From Terfezia claveryi (Eukaryota; Ascomycota; Pezizomycetes; Pezizales; Pezizaceae), in NCBI GenBank assembly GCA_015179025.1, contig WHUX01000133.1, forward strand, positions 1 to 64,000: a stretch of DNA of 64,000 nt, given 5' to 3'. The translations under genes and the position numbers were made by a program. Shown here in pieces: positions 20,860 through 32,799 of the stretch. The notes beneath the pieces were generated by a model that searched no databases, was not told the DNA's origin, and worked only from the letters and a program-made list of their open reading frames with translations. The first letter of the stretch is position 1; each line of letters starts with the position of its first letter.

Positions 20860-23800
20860 ATAGATTCCTTCATCTCCTATACACTGGTATATTCCAAGTG
20901 TCGAGAGGATATCGCAGAGGGTTTTGAACCATTCATGGCCTACTTGCTTCAGGCCATAGAGAGCTTTATCGAGCTTCTAGTACTCAACCTCTCCTTCCTC
21001 ATTTATGTCGGTAATGTAGACATCATATTTAAGAAGAGCTTATAGGTATGCAACTACAATATCTCATTGGTGGATTACCCAATCTTGGTGGAAGACAATA
21101 ACTAGGAGGATTTTGAATGTTTCAGGGTTTATTATTTGTATATAAGTTTCATCATAGTTAATATCTGCTTCTTAAGTGAACCCTCTTCCAACCTTGCAAG
21201 CTTTATATTTCTCAATACTTTTGTCTGCTTTTCTTTTTGACTAGGTATACCCATTTGGTGTCAACAATCCATGTTCTTTTAGAGATTTCGGATTTATCAA
21301 TCTTGGTATATAATCTATATTAATTCATTTGCTCTCATTCTTTAGCTCAAGCTTTAGCCTATTCTGGGGCTTATGGAGAGCTGCAAACTTGGTTATCAGT
21401 TGGATGATCTGGGTCAGCTCCTACTATGAATATCTTCCTTTGAACTAGCTATCAATCTGATTTTCTAGTACTAACTATGCTTTCCTAATCTCAAGTAGTC
21501 TTTTTAGGCTTCTTTATTAGAGGTAATGCCACAGGCTAGAGAATGTCATTTTCCCTAGGTCCTTTACTAGGGGCTTCATCTAGAGATTCTAAGCTGCTAG
21601 TTTCTGAAATTCCTATAGGGACTAGCCGGAGGATGAGCTTAATCTAGCCAGTGTCTGTTTATACCTAGTAGCTCTCAAAGCTTTCTATATAACCAATTAT
21701 ATTAGCTTTATAGCTTCTTGGAGAGAGCTTATTAAAGATATCATAATTAAAGTAGAGAACTCGCTATCCAAATAGTCTTAGCTTTATTCACTTGGCCTCT
21801 GGATCTTTTTTGAGCATAATTTTGATAGAAGTTTTTCCTTGAAAAGTTTTATAGGGAATCCGATTCTTTGTATAGGTTGCCTAGCTTGAAGCTTTATTCC
21901 ATAGGCCTTTAAGTAGAGCTGACCCTTTTAGAATAGTCCTACTTATAGTAAAAATCATTCGGTTTGCTTATTTGATTATAGCATTTGTTTCGCTATACTT
22001 CGAAATAGTTTTTTTAGAGGCTATGTCTCGTTGCTTTAGTTCTTCTTGAAGCTCATTATTACAGAATTCTTCTTCCCAGTCTGCTTGGATTTAGCTGACT
22101 TGTAAGGTTGTAGCTGCTTCTAGTTTATTGATTATTTTGATTAATACTTTTCTAGTCTTACTCTTCTTTCGAAGAGGCTGTACAACTATATACCGGCTGA
22201 AGTCGTCTACAATCACTAGCAGATATCGATATTGTTTACTAGATGTAGGAGATTGGATTGGCCTGATAAGGTCTGTATAGACCCATTCTAGAAGTCGGTT
22301 TATTCTAATATATAGATCTTTGGGCTACTTGAGTGTAGCTAGTTTGGTGGTCTTTCCTTATTTACATGCCTTACATTGGATCTTCTCTTTCTGATTCTTC
22401 AGGTATTCGGGAAGAGTTTTAAGAGTGTTATAGGAAATGTATCCATACCTTTGTAATGAATGGTACTAGACAGTATTCATTCGGTACCGTTTATACAATC
22501 TATATCCGTAGGCATGGACGTTTATGTATTTCGGTTCTGCTGAGGTAAGACCTCAGAAGGGTAGGAAGATTACTATGTGGGACGTTCCCGAAGAGAACAG
22601 TAATTAACTGGTATAATCTATCTTATATGATTTATGCTATCTAAGCTATATGATCTTGATCTAATCGAAATATAGGCTTGCTTGCTCTGAGTGCTTGCTT
22701 GGTTGCTTCTTGTCTTTCTGTAGATTCCAGAGGGAATCCAGTGGCCTATTTATACTCCTCTGAGATCTGATGACTAAGGAAATAAATACAATAAAGGGTG
22801 GCATACCAGAAGGTGGTGCGCTATACAAAAAGGGTCATATGGCCATAGTAATGAGTCATACGCCTTAAACGATGGTCATGTGGCTATAGTAATGAGTCAC
22901 ACGCCTTTAAACAGAGGTCACGCGGCCATAATGAGGGTGTGCTCATATGGCAAGTTCCATGGAAGTTTCCATGGCAAATTCCGCGTGCTATGGACACTTA
23001 TAAAGCAATAGGAGGTGGTAGAAGGCTAGTCCCTCAACCGAGAGGCTTAGTTACATAACATAGTAGTAATATAGGAAATACAAAAGTATATAATCAATTA
23101 TATAAGCAATGAAACAACGTTCTCTATTACAACCTTTTATGCAGGCTGATTGCAGCTTCTTTTTCCTTGATCTTTTTTATCTCTGCTCCCTTCTAGTTTT
23201 TGACTGTATTCTTAGGCTTGATCTATATCCTATCTATATCTCGATACATTTTGTAGAGTATTTTTCTTCTTGTTTTTAGCTCTACCTTGCCCTTTTTTCC
23301 TTGCATAACGAAGTTCTCTAGCATTCAAAGGCCACTAATAATATTGCTGTATGTGGGGTTATATAAGCATTACTCGTAGTGGATATTGCAGCCATTATAT
23401 CTGAAGACTAAAGTTCTTATAGTATAGCAAATGAACTCAGTCTGATTATGGTTGGATATCTTAATGCTGAGGTTGTTTTGGACATCAGTAAGTTAGTGGT
23501 ATTCATTGGTTGTATGGTGGGTGACTGCTGTATCATACTCATAACATCCTTCTCATTCTACCCTAGTTTTCCCAATTCAAACAACCTTGATAGTGACTCC
23601 TTCTTGATCAAATTCTTCATTGTTGGAGTCTTTCTTCTTAGCCTTCTTGACCTTTCTTTTTTTGCACTTTTTAGTAAAGTACTTAGATTCTGTATGGTTT
23701 AGCTCTTTCTATCCTTTGCTAATGCAGTAGTCATATCTTTTGCTATTATCTTCTTGATCCTATTCCCTGCTAGCTTCTGTCTTGAGCACTACTGGATTTT

Positions 23801-24467
23801 GTACTAAATCTCCAGTATTATCTTTTCTCCTTTTTCCCTTTTGCCTATCTAGGATGTATGTCTTAAGATGTATAGTGATATCGTCATAGGTAAGTCCACT
23901 CTTCATCTAGATATTTTCGATGAGAGTATTGTAGTAGAGCAGAAAAGTGGCTAGCAGAAATATCCCTTTGGCTTAGTTATTTTTGCTTAAGCCTGTCAAT
24001 ATTGTTCTGAATTCTTTAAAGTTATCTAGTTGAATTTCGTATTCTGACTCGGATATTGGGGCTAGTTTGGTTAAGTTGCTGCTTATTTAAATAAGTACTG
24101 AGTGTATCTGGTCGAAGCTTATTAATTGGTCCTTATACTGGATTCCTTTATCTAGTAGAGATATTTCTGCTTCTTGAGTTTCAAGGTCAGTTAAGAGATT
24201 TCCAAGCTCTTAATGGTTTCTTTCTCCTTATTGTTCTTTTATTGCTAGTGCCTTATTGTATAGCTTACTTTTACATAATTCCTGTTCTAGGTATTCAGTA
24301 TCTAATAGCGATTCTCTTGGGGTTGTGGTGATTCTGAAGACTTGTTTCCTGAGAGGTTTTTGAAGAGTTGCTTGTTTTGATGGTTTATTTTCTTTGACTA
24401 GGATTAGTATATAGGTATATATAAAACTTTGTAGAGTTCCTTTATGTTGCAATGATAGGGCGGCCAT
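20860..24467 (-). pseudogene. Degenerate Ty1/copia gag-pol C4 (heavily AT-rich)
   Basis: Read on the minus strand, from 24467 (MAALSLQHKG) down to 20860. Recognisable parts are the pre-integrase region (YHSLQRYGYIS, about 22440), the integrase core with RYLLVIVDDFSRYIVV near 22220 and NAIIKQANR near 21980, and RT with VDTKWVYLVKKK near 21260 and GRGFT-stop-EADINYDETY near 21170. RT stops abruptly at 20860, before the catalytic Y-V-D-D region, because G3 is inserted there. Dozens of stops and a very high TA content are as expected of old, repeatedly mutated repeats. The interval includes an inserted solo LTR at 22576-23131. Confidence 0.8.
22576..23131 (-). repeat. Putative solo LTR inside C4
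   Basis: 556 bp from TGTGGGACGTTCC to GTTCTCTATTACA, richer in GC than the surrounding relic and without copia protein similarity, separating the C4 protease region from its pre-integrase region. Read on the minus strand it has a TATA-like GTATAAATAGG near 22750, followed by an A/C-rich leader, as in copia LTRs. Short repeats (GGTCATATGGCCATAG and variants) lie at 22845-22935. No target duplication is visible (flanks TACTA and ACCTT), so boundaries are tentative. Confidence 0.5.
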
Positions 24468-24907
24468 AGCTTTTGGGCTTCTGCTTTCTGAATGGCAGTA
24501 TTACTAGGTTAGTATTATAGATATCTCAACTGTCTTTGTTCTTATTACTTTTTTGTCTTGAGTACTAGGCTTATAACCTATAAGATTATAAGGTTATACA
24601 GTAGAGGAATCATGAAGATAATTGATTCTATATATTTAAAGAGAAGATATCTAGATATTACTATAGACTTATTGCTATAGTTCTAGTACTCTACTTTTTT
24701 AGAGATATTCTCTATATGCTTTCTGGCTCTTTTATCCTTTGCAAAATATGCCCATTTTACCATATTCAGTTTTCTTGTATCTTTACCCTGTTCTGCCCAA
24801 TTTGCTATTCACAGACTTATATATTCCTCAGGATTGTTTCATATGAAAGTATTCCTAAATTATCTAGGAGGGGAGTTAAACTGGGAAGGGATATGTTAAG
24901 TGAGTGG
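24468..24907 (-). other. Presumed leader, primer site and LTR remnant of C4
   Basis: On the plus strand AGGCTTATAACC (24567-24578) differs by two transitions from GGGCTCATAACC, the initiator tRNA-Met anticodon arm, which is also found intact at the corresponding place in C5. It is therefore the likely primer-binding site of C4, with the LTR to its right from about 24579. The outer LTR end cannot be fixed; AT-rich sequence runs up to the left end of M1 at 24908. Confidence 0.5.
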
Positions 24908-25066
24908 TAGCCTCATAGAACTAGTCTATTGTCTTTGAGAGTTTGCAACATTACGAAGCTGCTAGTTACTTGGCATTGTCACTTGTATACTAGTATACTT
25001 TACTAGCATACTATGAGTAAGTACTCCTACAAGTCTACTAGTGAGCAGCCATTGTCTAGTAATCAC

Positions 25067-25709
25067 TATTGAAAGGTTACTATGAGCGGAGGTATCGCGG
25101 TAGTAATTACGGAGGTAGTAGCGGTGGACAGTAGTGCTATTAAGCAGAGAGTGCGAGCGAGCAGAGGTGCGAGAGAGAGCAGATGGTTGAACTATGTCGA
25201 GAGTAGACGGTCTATTGAGTCTAATCTAGAAGTGTGTAGAACTAGATACAGGAGTAGGAAACTTGTATATAATAGTACAAGTTGAGGGTAAAGATCTAGA
25301 AGGGAAGTCTAGGTTACATAACCTAAGAATAGTATATCGTGCACATGTGAATGAAGAAATACATGGAGGTGTACTACTGAGACAGTAATATGAGTCAATG
25401 AATATAACAAAAAGTCATAGAAGATGTGATCGTTGAGTCATAACAACTGAGACAAGTAAGCAGTAACCTTAAGTAGTAAAGCAGCATCATGCAACGATAA
25501 TAGATACTAAGTTAGGAAAGTAAGCAAAGATAATAAGAACATGTGAAACGACATGTGAACATATGTGAGAGAAATAATACAGAAGTCCTTAATCGGGTAG
25601 CAAGTGTCCATATTGGGTATCAGCATGATGTGGAAGTAATCGTAAGAGAGAACGATGTAATGTATGGAAATACTTTAACTATATCGAAAGGAAATGATTA
25701 TTTTCAACA
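25067..25709 (-). repeat. 3' LTR of C5
   Basis: 643 bp, very similar to the other LTR, differing by scattered substitutions and a few 1-base indels. In element orientation it is preceded by a purine tract (GAGAAGGGG) that would prime plus-strand synthesis. Confidence 0.92.
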
Positions 25710-25723
25710 CCCCTTCTCACTTG

Positions 25724-28700
25724 TTATCCCATGATTAATCCTTTGAGATAGGAGAACCGTGGACTAGGAAAGGCCTTTGTGCATATGTCTGCTGGATTGT
25801 GTTCACCAGGAATGTGCAACAGCGTGATAGTGCTAGAGTTAACGAGTTTGCGGACGAAGTGGTAAGCAACATCAATATGCTTTGACTTATCGGAAATTCG
25901 AGGATTATGAGACAGGTCGATAGAGCCGTTATTGTCACAAGAGAGGGTAGAGGGAATATCTTTAATAGAGAGCTCACTTAGTGCGTTCTGAAGCCAAATT
26001 TGTTGTTTAGCAGCAGTAGAACCAGCAATGTATTCTGCTTCGGTAGTGGAGGTTGTCACGCATTTTTGTTTTTGTGATCTCCAGCAGATGGTACAAGAGG
26101 CGAGCTTGAAGATATATCCTGAGGTCGACCGTCGAGTGTCACGACATCCAGCAAAGTCTGAATCAGTAAATCCTTCGAGTGAAAGAGGTTGTCCGAGTTA
26201 GTAGGTCAAGGTAAGATCGCGAGTACCCTTAAGGTAGCGTAGGACTCGTTTAACTGCTCCAAGATGATCCTTCAATGGTTTGTGAGAGAATTGTGAGAGA
26301 AGAGTTACAGAGTAAGCCAGGTCAGGACGTGTTCCAATAACTGCATACATGAGTGATCCAACGATTTGTTGATAGAGGGAGATATCGGTAACCTCATCTT
26401 CATCTGTGCATTGTCGAAGAGTATGGTTCGAGTCAAGAGGAAGAGTTACGGGGTTGCAGTCCATTATACCGAAACGTTCGAGGATCTTGTCGATGTAAGA
26501 GGATTGTGATAGAGTGATACTGTACTTAGAGTACTCAATTCGAATTCCTAGAAGCCAATGTAAGTTACCCATATCAGTTAACTTAAACTCTTGTTTGAGT
26601 GACTGTTTGGTAGACTTCATAATGGCTGAGTCTTTATATCCGAATAAAGTAATGTTATCGACATAAAGGGCGAGTATGATTGTGCCAGACTTATGGACGA
26701 AGACGCAGGGGTCAAAGGCACAAGCAGAGAAACCTATTGTCAGGAGGAAAGATGTTAATCGTCCATACCACTGATGAGGAGACTGCTTTAATCCATAAAT
26801 GGATCGGTTAAGTTTAGCACACATGCCGTCAATCCGGGTGCCTTCCGGGAGTTGCATGTAGATAATTTCATTCAAAGAGCTATAAAGGAAGGCTGCTTTG
26901 ATATCCATTTGTTGAGGTTCCCATTGGAAGTGGGCAGATAAAGCGATAAGGAGGCGGAGAGAGTCGTATCAGACAACAGGAGAAAAGATTTCATCGAAGT
27001 CTGTGCCAGGTTGTTGAGAAAAACCTTGAGCAACTAGACAAACCTTGTACCGATCGATATTCCCATTAGCATCTCGCTTAATCTTAAATACCCACTTGCT
27101 TCCAATAATATTCCTATCTTGTGGTGTTGGAACCACTTTCCAAACATCTTGATCCTTCATAGCCTCTAACTCATCGTTCATAGCCTTTCTCCATTTTTCT
27201 TCATCAGGTGAGTTAACAGCCTGTTTAAAGGTTCGAGGTTTATCACCATGTTGTAAGACTAAAGCGATCAATACTTTATCTTCTTCGTTATCCTCATCAA
27301 AGACTTCAGGTGGGTCTTCGATTAATCTGGATCGACCATCAAACTGTATCTTTGTACCAATTATAGGGACAATGGGAGCTTGTGCAGTTCCGAATTTTAT
27401 TGGCTTAAAAACAGCTCGACCTGCCTTGGTAATGGTTGTAGGTCTAACTATTTTTCTGCTAACGATTCGGGTAAAGTTTCCATCGTTGGAGTCATCGGGT
27501 AAAGATTGTCGAAGGTCTTGAGGAAGTAAAGTAAGTGGTGAATATTCATCTCGATTTTGAGGTGGAGGAGGTAAGTGAACTTGTGGAGTTGGTTTGGATA
27601 TAGGTCCAGGAGCTGGTGGGGAGGTGATGACATTGCAGTTGATGTTGGAGGAATAGGTGGTGAGGAAGTAGTTGTGTCCGATGTTGTTTCAGTCGGATGG
27701 GAAAGAGTCATACCAGGGAACCATGCTTTATGAACGAGCGGGTGTCCCTTAAAATACCATTCTTCTGCTTGTTTTGGATTTCGTATACACTATTGTTGCC
27801 AGAGATATTCGTTTGGGAATTCTGAACTAGTGTACGGAATTACTTCAAGTGGAGAAGTAGGAGGAGAAACAGTATTCGTAGTTGGTGACCGTAATGGATT
27901 AGTTGAGTTAGATGTAGGTGGAGGTACCCTTTCTGGAGTTGTACTCGGTCCGAAAATGACATCTTGTACTCGAACTGTATAAGTATGCTTTCTAGAAGGT
28001 ACATGGACCTTATAGATAGCTGTGCTATTAGTATAACCAATGAATATACCTTTCTCAGCCCGTGGTAGGAGTTTACTGCCTGCAGGTCGTCGTTCCTTAG
28101 GTATGTGTATATAACATTCCTTACCGAAGGGTTGAAGGTGAGAGATGGTAGGTTTATTGCCGTGAAAGACCTCGTAGAGAGTCTTCCCTTTGACAGCACT
28201 ATGAGGTAACCGATTTGAAGATAGGTCGAAGTTGAGCATGCTTCAGCCCAGAATCTTTTGTCTATATTTGTCAACATAGCCCTCATCATGTTCTGTATTG
28301 TTCGGTTGAAGTGTTCAGCTACACCATTAGATTCATGAGAGTAAGGGGGCGTTAGTTCGTGCACAATGCCTTTTGACTTAAAGAACTGTTCGAGATCTTT
28401 GTTAACATACTCTCCACCATTATCAGTACGGAACCGTTTAACATGGTATGATGTTTTGCTTTTCAACCAAGGTAACAAAGTCTTGGATTGATTTGGTTGA
28501 GTCGGATTTCTGTTTAAGGAAGTAGACCCAAGAAGCACGAGAGTAGTCATCAATAAGTGTGATGAAGTAGCTTGCTCCACCAAAAGAGGGTGTGGGGAGT
28601 TTACCACTAAGATCTGAGTGAATGAGTTCGAGAATATTGGAGGCACGAGATATTGTAGACTTGGGGACAGAGTGAGTAGATTTGGCGAGTATGCATGGCT

Positions 28701-30188
28701 CGCAATGATAGTTATCAGGGGGTGTTGGGAGAATATCACCGTCAGAGTAGAGTTCTTTATGCTTGAGGACAGTAATGGCTTGATGACCGAATGACTGATG
28801 CCAGTGATCGATTGTTTTTCGAGAGGAGGAAACCAATGCCTTTTCATTTGACTCAATAATAAACGGGAGACTTCCAACAAATTCCACCATAAATAACACA
28901 GAATCATTGCCTTTCTTCGTAACATGAAACCCAGAGTCCATAGAAAAAGTGGAAAGACGAGATCGAACAGCATTCCAAGAAAACAGTGAGTGACCAAGAG
29001 AAGGAACATATCGAACATTGACAAGACGAACAGTGGAAGTAGAGCCGTTAGGGAGTAGACAGTTAAGAAGGACTGTCCCTTTTCCTTTAGCTTCGAGGAG
29101 ATTATTGCCAGCTCCTTCTACAGTTCCACTATCCTCTGAAAAGTTCTTGAAGTGTCCTATGTCGTTGGTCATGTGAGCACTGCACGCTGTATCGAATTTC
29201 CAGATGGTTTTTCGGGATGGGTTACTGACGCTGAGAGCCTCGTCCTTGGAGCTACCTGAGCTACCAACGATAAGAGCCTGTTCTTTCTTGTCTTCCTTCT
29301 TTTTATCCTTCTTCTTATCCTCATTTGACTTCTTCAACTTTTGACACTTCTGCCATGTATGACCTGTGTATTTGCCGAGTTGATGCTTCTTGCAATAGGT
29401 GCATTCCACATCAGAGTCCTTGTTCTGTTGTTGTGATTGCTGCAGTTGAGGCTTGCCTTTCTTCTTGAAGGAGGCAGAGAGAGTAGTGTCCCGCTTTTCG
29501 ATTTCGGAACCAACAGAGAGGAGTCGTAATTTTGCATGGCATATGTAAGGTCGGACTTAGTTGAGAGGTTGTCGACTATATTAGAGTGATGTTCGACGAG
29601 GAAGGAGAGGAGAATGTCCCTTTTGGCTTCGTCCTTATCAAGGAAAGTGCGGAGGGATTTGCGATATTCATCTGAAGAGCCAGTGAGAGAGTAAAGTCGA
29701 GACCACTCAGTCTCATATTGCTCAATGAAGTCAGCGAAGGAGGTGGTAGGAGTGTAGGTTGAGGCTAAGGTGAAGAGTGTGCGCAGTTGATGTACGAAAG
29801 AGAATGGAGTATCACGGTAATACTGGTCTTTGAGATGAGTCCAGATTTCGTGTGGTGAATCAAACTTAGAGACGACCTTCAGTATAGGTTTGCTGATAAC
29901 CTGTATTAGCATGAGGATAGCTTGATTTTCCATTGCTGCGAAGAGTTCTTTCTCTTCTTGTGTCGCATCTGTCGCAGGTTTAAGTCCTTCAATAACAAGT
30001 TCCTTACAACCTATGCCTCTCATAATCATCTTGACAGTATCAGCCCAGTCTTCATAGTTGTCTTTGCCGGTAAGTGACTCGATGTTGTCGAGTTTGACTG
30101 GAATAGGCTTGAAGTCTTTCGGTGGTCGGAAGATAGAAGGTACAGCCTTTCCTTTACCGCCAGAACCAGAACCTGAACCGGATGCCAT
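25724..30188 (-). pseudogene. Gag-pol of C5
   Basis: Start ATG at 30188 (MASGSGSGSGGKGKAV). Gag with the copia-type domain (WTHLKDQYYRD) runs to about 29560, where a frameshift occurs. A zinc knuckle C-x2-C-x10-H-x4-C at about 29340-29403, protease D-T-A (KFDTACSAHM) near 29200, pre-integrase and integrase (LIDDYSRASWVYF near 28540, TDNGGEYVN near 28410, NGVAEHFNRT near 28310) follow across two further frameshifts. RT (27271-26198) has stops near 26970 and 26196 and reads YVDN near 26660, the second catalytic Asp changed to Asn. RNase H ends at 25724 (TSTTEAEYIA, CDNNGSIDL). It needs several corrections to be active. Confidence 0.9.
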
Positions 30189-30251
30189 TGTATAGATATG
30201 TGTGGAAGGGAAGGTGAATGCGAGAAAGTTATCGAGTTGTCCTGAGCTATT

Positions 30252-30265
30252 CCGGGCTCATAACC
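30252..30265 (-). promoter_or_regulatory. Primer-binding site of C5 (initiator tRNA-Met anticodon arm)
   Basis: The plus strand reads CCGGGCTCATAACC directly beside the LTR at 30266. GGGCTCATAACC is identical to the anticodon stem and loop of fungal initiator tRNA-Met, so the element RNA is complementary to the middle of the tRNA, not to its 3' end. This is the arrangement known from Drosophila copia and yeast Ty5, where a cleaved half-tRNA primes. Confidence 0.8.
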
Positions 30266-30906
30266 TATTGAAAGGTTACTATGAGCGGAGGTATCACGGT
30301 AGTAATTACGGAGGTAGTAGCGGTGGACAGTAGTGCTATTAAGCAGAGAGTGCGAGCGAGCAGAGGTGCGAGAGAGAGCAGATGGTTGAACTATGTCGAG
30401 AGTAGACGGTCTATTGAGTCTAATCGAGAAGTGTGTAGAACTAGATACAGGAGTAGGAAACTCGTATATAATAGTACAAGTTGAGGGTAAAGATCTAGAA
30501 GGAAGTCTAGTTACATAACCTAAGAATAGTATATCGTGCACATGTGAATGAAGAAATATATGGAGGTGTACTACTGAGACAGTAATATGAGTCAATGAAT
30601 ATAACAGAAAGTCATAGAAGATGTGATCGTTGAGTCATGACAACTGAGACAAGTAAGCAGTAACCTTAAGTAGTAAAGCAGCATCATGCAACGATAATAG
30701 ATACTAAGTTAGGAAAGTAAGCAAAGATAATAAGAACATGTGAAACGACATGTGAACACATGTGAGAGAAATAATACAGAAGTCCTTAATCGGGTAGCAA
30801 GTGTCCATATTGGGTATCAGCATGATGTGGAAGTAATCGTAAGAGAGAATGATGTAATGTATGGAAATACTTTAACTATATCGAAAGGAAATGATTATTT
30901 TCAACA
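30266..30906 (-). repeat. 5' LTR of C5
   Basis: 641 bp. The right end, in plus orientation, is ATTTTCAACA followed by the target duplication ATCAC. Confidence 0.92.
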
Positions 30907-30940
30907 ATCACTCCTGCCAACCTCCTATAACAATGTCTAT

Positions 30941-31533
30941 AATCACAACCGTGTTCTTCGTCTTGATTTGACACTCGAACAGGCTTGTTCGGGTGTCGTG
31001 CTGTTCTAACACTCGAACAGGCTTGTTCGGGTGTCGTCGATAGGTGATTGTTATCTTAGCTTCCGAGATAGGAATCTCGGGAAGCTTATTCCTTCCACAG
31101 CCTTGGCCTGGAATCATGTATATATATCTTCATTTCTCCGCCCTCTCGTTGGATCCCTATCCAATGTGTTGTATACCGAATATAGGACCTTGTCTCTCTG
31201 CAAAGGTGTACCTCCCTTGTATACCCCTCGTCTTGCCTTGTCCCATGAATAACTCTGCAGTACAGCTGCCCCCCTCCGACACACGCGGCAACTGCCTCCG
31301 CGTGTCTTATGCCCCTTGCCCTCTGCCCCTCTTGCCTCCTGCTCTTGCCCCCCGTCCCAGCCTTCCCCGGTCACACACATATCGTTCCTACGTGTGTATT
31401 ACCCTAGCCCTACCCTTGCCTTGCCCCTAGCCTTTCCCCAGATCACACATGTAGCACTCCTACATGTGCGATTCCCCCTTACCACTACCCCGGCATACCC
31501 CTTAGTCGCCTTGTCCCCAGAGCCCTCGTTACA
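30941..31533 (+). repeat. 5' LTR of G6
   Basis: Begins AATCACAACC where the 3' copy begins TGTCATAACC, so the first two bases are mutated. It carries a near-direct repeat of CACTCGAACAGGCTTGTTCG (30971-31038 region), a palindrome CCGAGAT...ATCTCGG (31063-31080) and a TATA-like run at about 31117-31128. It ends CGTTACA. Confidence 0.92.
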
Positions 31534-31557
31534 CTACGTTGGATCACTCTGATCAAC
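31534..31557 (+). other. Priming region hairpin of G6
   Basis: GTTGGATCA and TGATCAAC pair with loop CTC and one bulged G. Compared with G1 two base pairs have changed on both sides. ACGTTGGAT (31536-31544) can pair with ATCCAATGT in the LTR (31159-31167) with one G-U pair. Confidence 0.5.
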
Positions 31558-31568
31558 CAGTATGCTCA

Positions 31569-32790
31569 ATGGCTACTCAAGACTCCACTCTCACTGCCAG
31601 GTTTCGAGCCTGGCAAGCCCTGCCTATTCCTATGAACTAGGCCGACTTCGGCAGTTATCGCCAGACCATTATCGACATATACCTTGCCACGGATGCCTTA
31701 GGCCAATGGCTGGAATTAGCCATATATGAAGGCCAACAAAAACAGACCAGGACCAATGACGAGGTCACGATACTCACTAAAGACCTCCTCTCATGCCAGG
31801 CCTACCTCGCCTCCTGCCAAAGCAACCTCGCGACCGCCCAGAATGACTTAATCAAGGAAAGAAGAACCATCCAGACTCTGAATAGGGCCCTGGACACGAT
31901 TGGAAGCCAAGCAGCACCCTAAGCACCCTAGGCACCCAAGACCCAGAATCTCCCCACCCCACCGAAGTTTAATGGCGACAGGACTCGCCTGAAAGCCTGG
32001 AAAAATTCTATCAAAATCAAACTGAATGGGGATGCTGCAAAGTTCTCTACCATTCAGCACGATTAGCCTATGTATACGGACTACTAGAGGGCATAGCTTT
32101 GGACCAGGTCCAACCCTATGTACTCGATGACTGCTTCAACCTCCCTGATGTCGCTGCTTTACTCACAATCCTTGACCACACTTTTGGAGACCCAGATCCC
32201 ACGGGTATGGCAACTCATGCTCTCCGAGAACTAAAACAGAGAGGACATGACCTCTTAGCGTATGTGGCTGAATTCTCAAGGTTGGCAGCAGAGGTGGAAT
32301 GGAACGATCGGGTGAAGTGGGAACAATTCGAAGAAGGCCTCAATATTGAGCTTAAAAAGGCCCTCCTGCAATCTCCAGATGTTAAAACTCTCGACGAATA
32401 CATTGATCAGGCATCCAAAATAGAGCAAAAGATGGCTAGCTTGAGAGTCCAGGCCAGCGCCCCCAGTACCTATCGACCTCCTGTTAAAACCCAGCACCTC
32501 TAGCAACAAACTTGACTCCAGAACCCTAGCCCTCAGACCCAAGTTACAGCCAATAAGCTAGCCTACCCATCTCTGGTGGCGGGCAGCACCACCCCCATAG
32601 ATTTATCATCAGGAAGGCCCCGCCTAATATAAGAAGAGAGGAAATGTCACTATAACAATGGATTGTGTATTGCCTGTGGGAAAGGGATCACTTCATCGCA
32701 GCCTGTCCCCTCCGCAAAAACCGCTCCCTGGCTGTACATGCAATATCCAAGACCCTGGAAGAGTCGGGATAAGTAGAGTCCCTTGCCTAG
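31569..32790 (+). pseudogene. Gag of G6
   Basis: Starts at ATG 31569 (MATQDSTLTARFRAW). The coiled-coil-like N-terminal part runs to about 31920, where TAA and TAG interrupt it. The conserved part begins TPPKFNGDRTRLKAWKN. A one-base deletion near 32062 shifts the frame, after which LDQVQPYVL...YVAEFSRLAAEVEWNDR is open to 32503. A zinc knuckle (CIACGKG...) at about 32668 is broken by a small deletion. Confidence 0.85.
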
Positions 32791-32799
32791 TTGCTGACA

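Larger units (their letters stand above)
25067..30906 (-). mobile_element. Ty1/copia retrotransposon C5
   Basis: LTRs at 30266-30906 (5' in its own direction) and 25067-25709 (3'), flanked by a perfect 5-bp duplication ATCAC (25062-25066 and 30907-30911). LTR ends are TATTGAAA and TTTCAACA, a TGTTGAAA/TTTCAACA inverted pair with the G changed to A in both copies. Gag and pol are readable with a few frameshifts and stops. Inserted in the left arm of M1. Confidence 0.94.

Noticed and set aside
22576..23131. Complete second copia element
   Set aside because: No internal coding region lies between the ends; only LTR-type sequence is present.
25082..25285. Open frame present in both C5 LTRs (again at 30281-30484)
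   Set aside because: It is antisense to the element, lies in the LTR, and is conserved only because the LTRs are copies.
30252..30265. A tRNA gene fragment
   Set aside because: Only the anticodon arm is present, without the remaining arms, and it sits exactly where a primer-binding site is expected.
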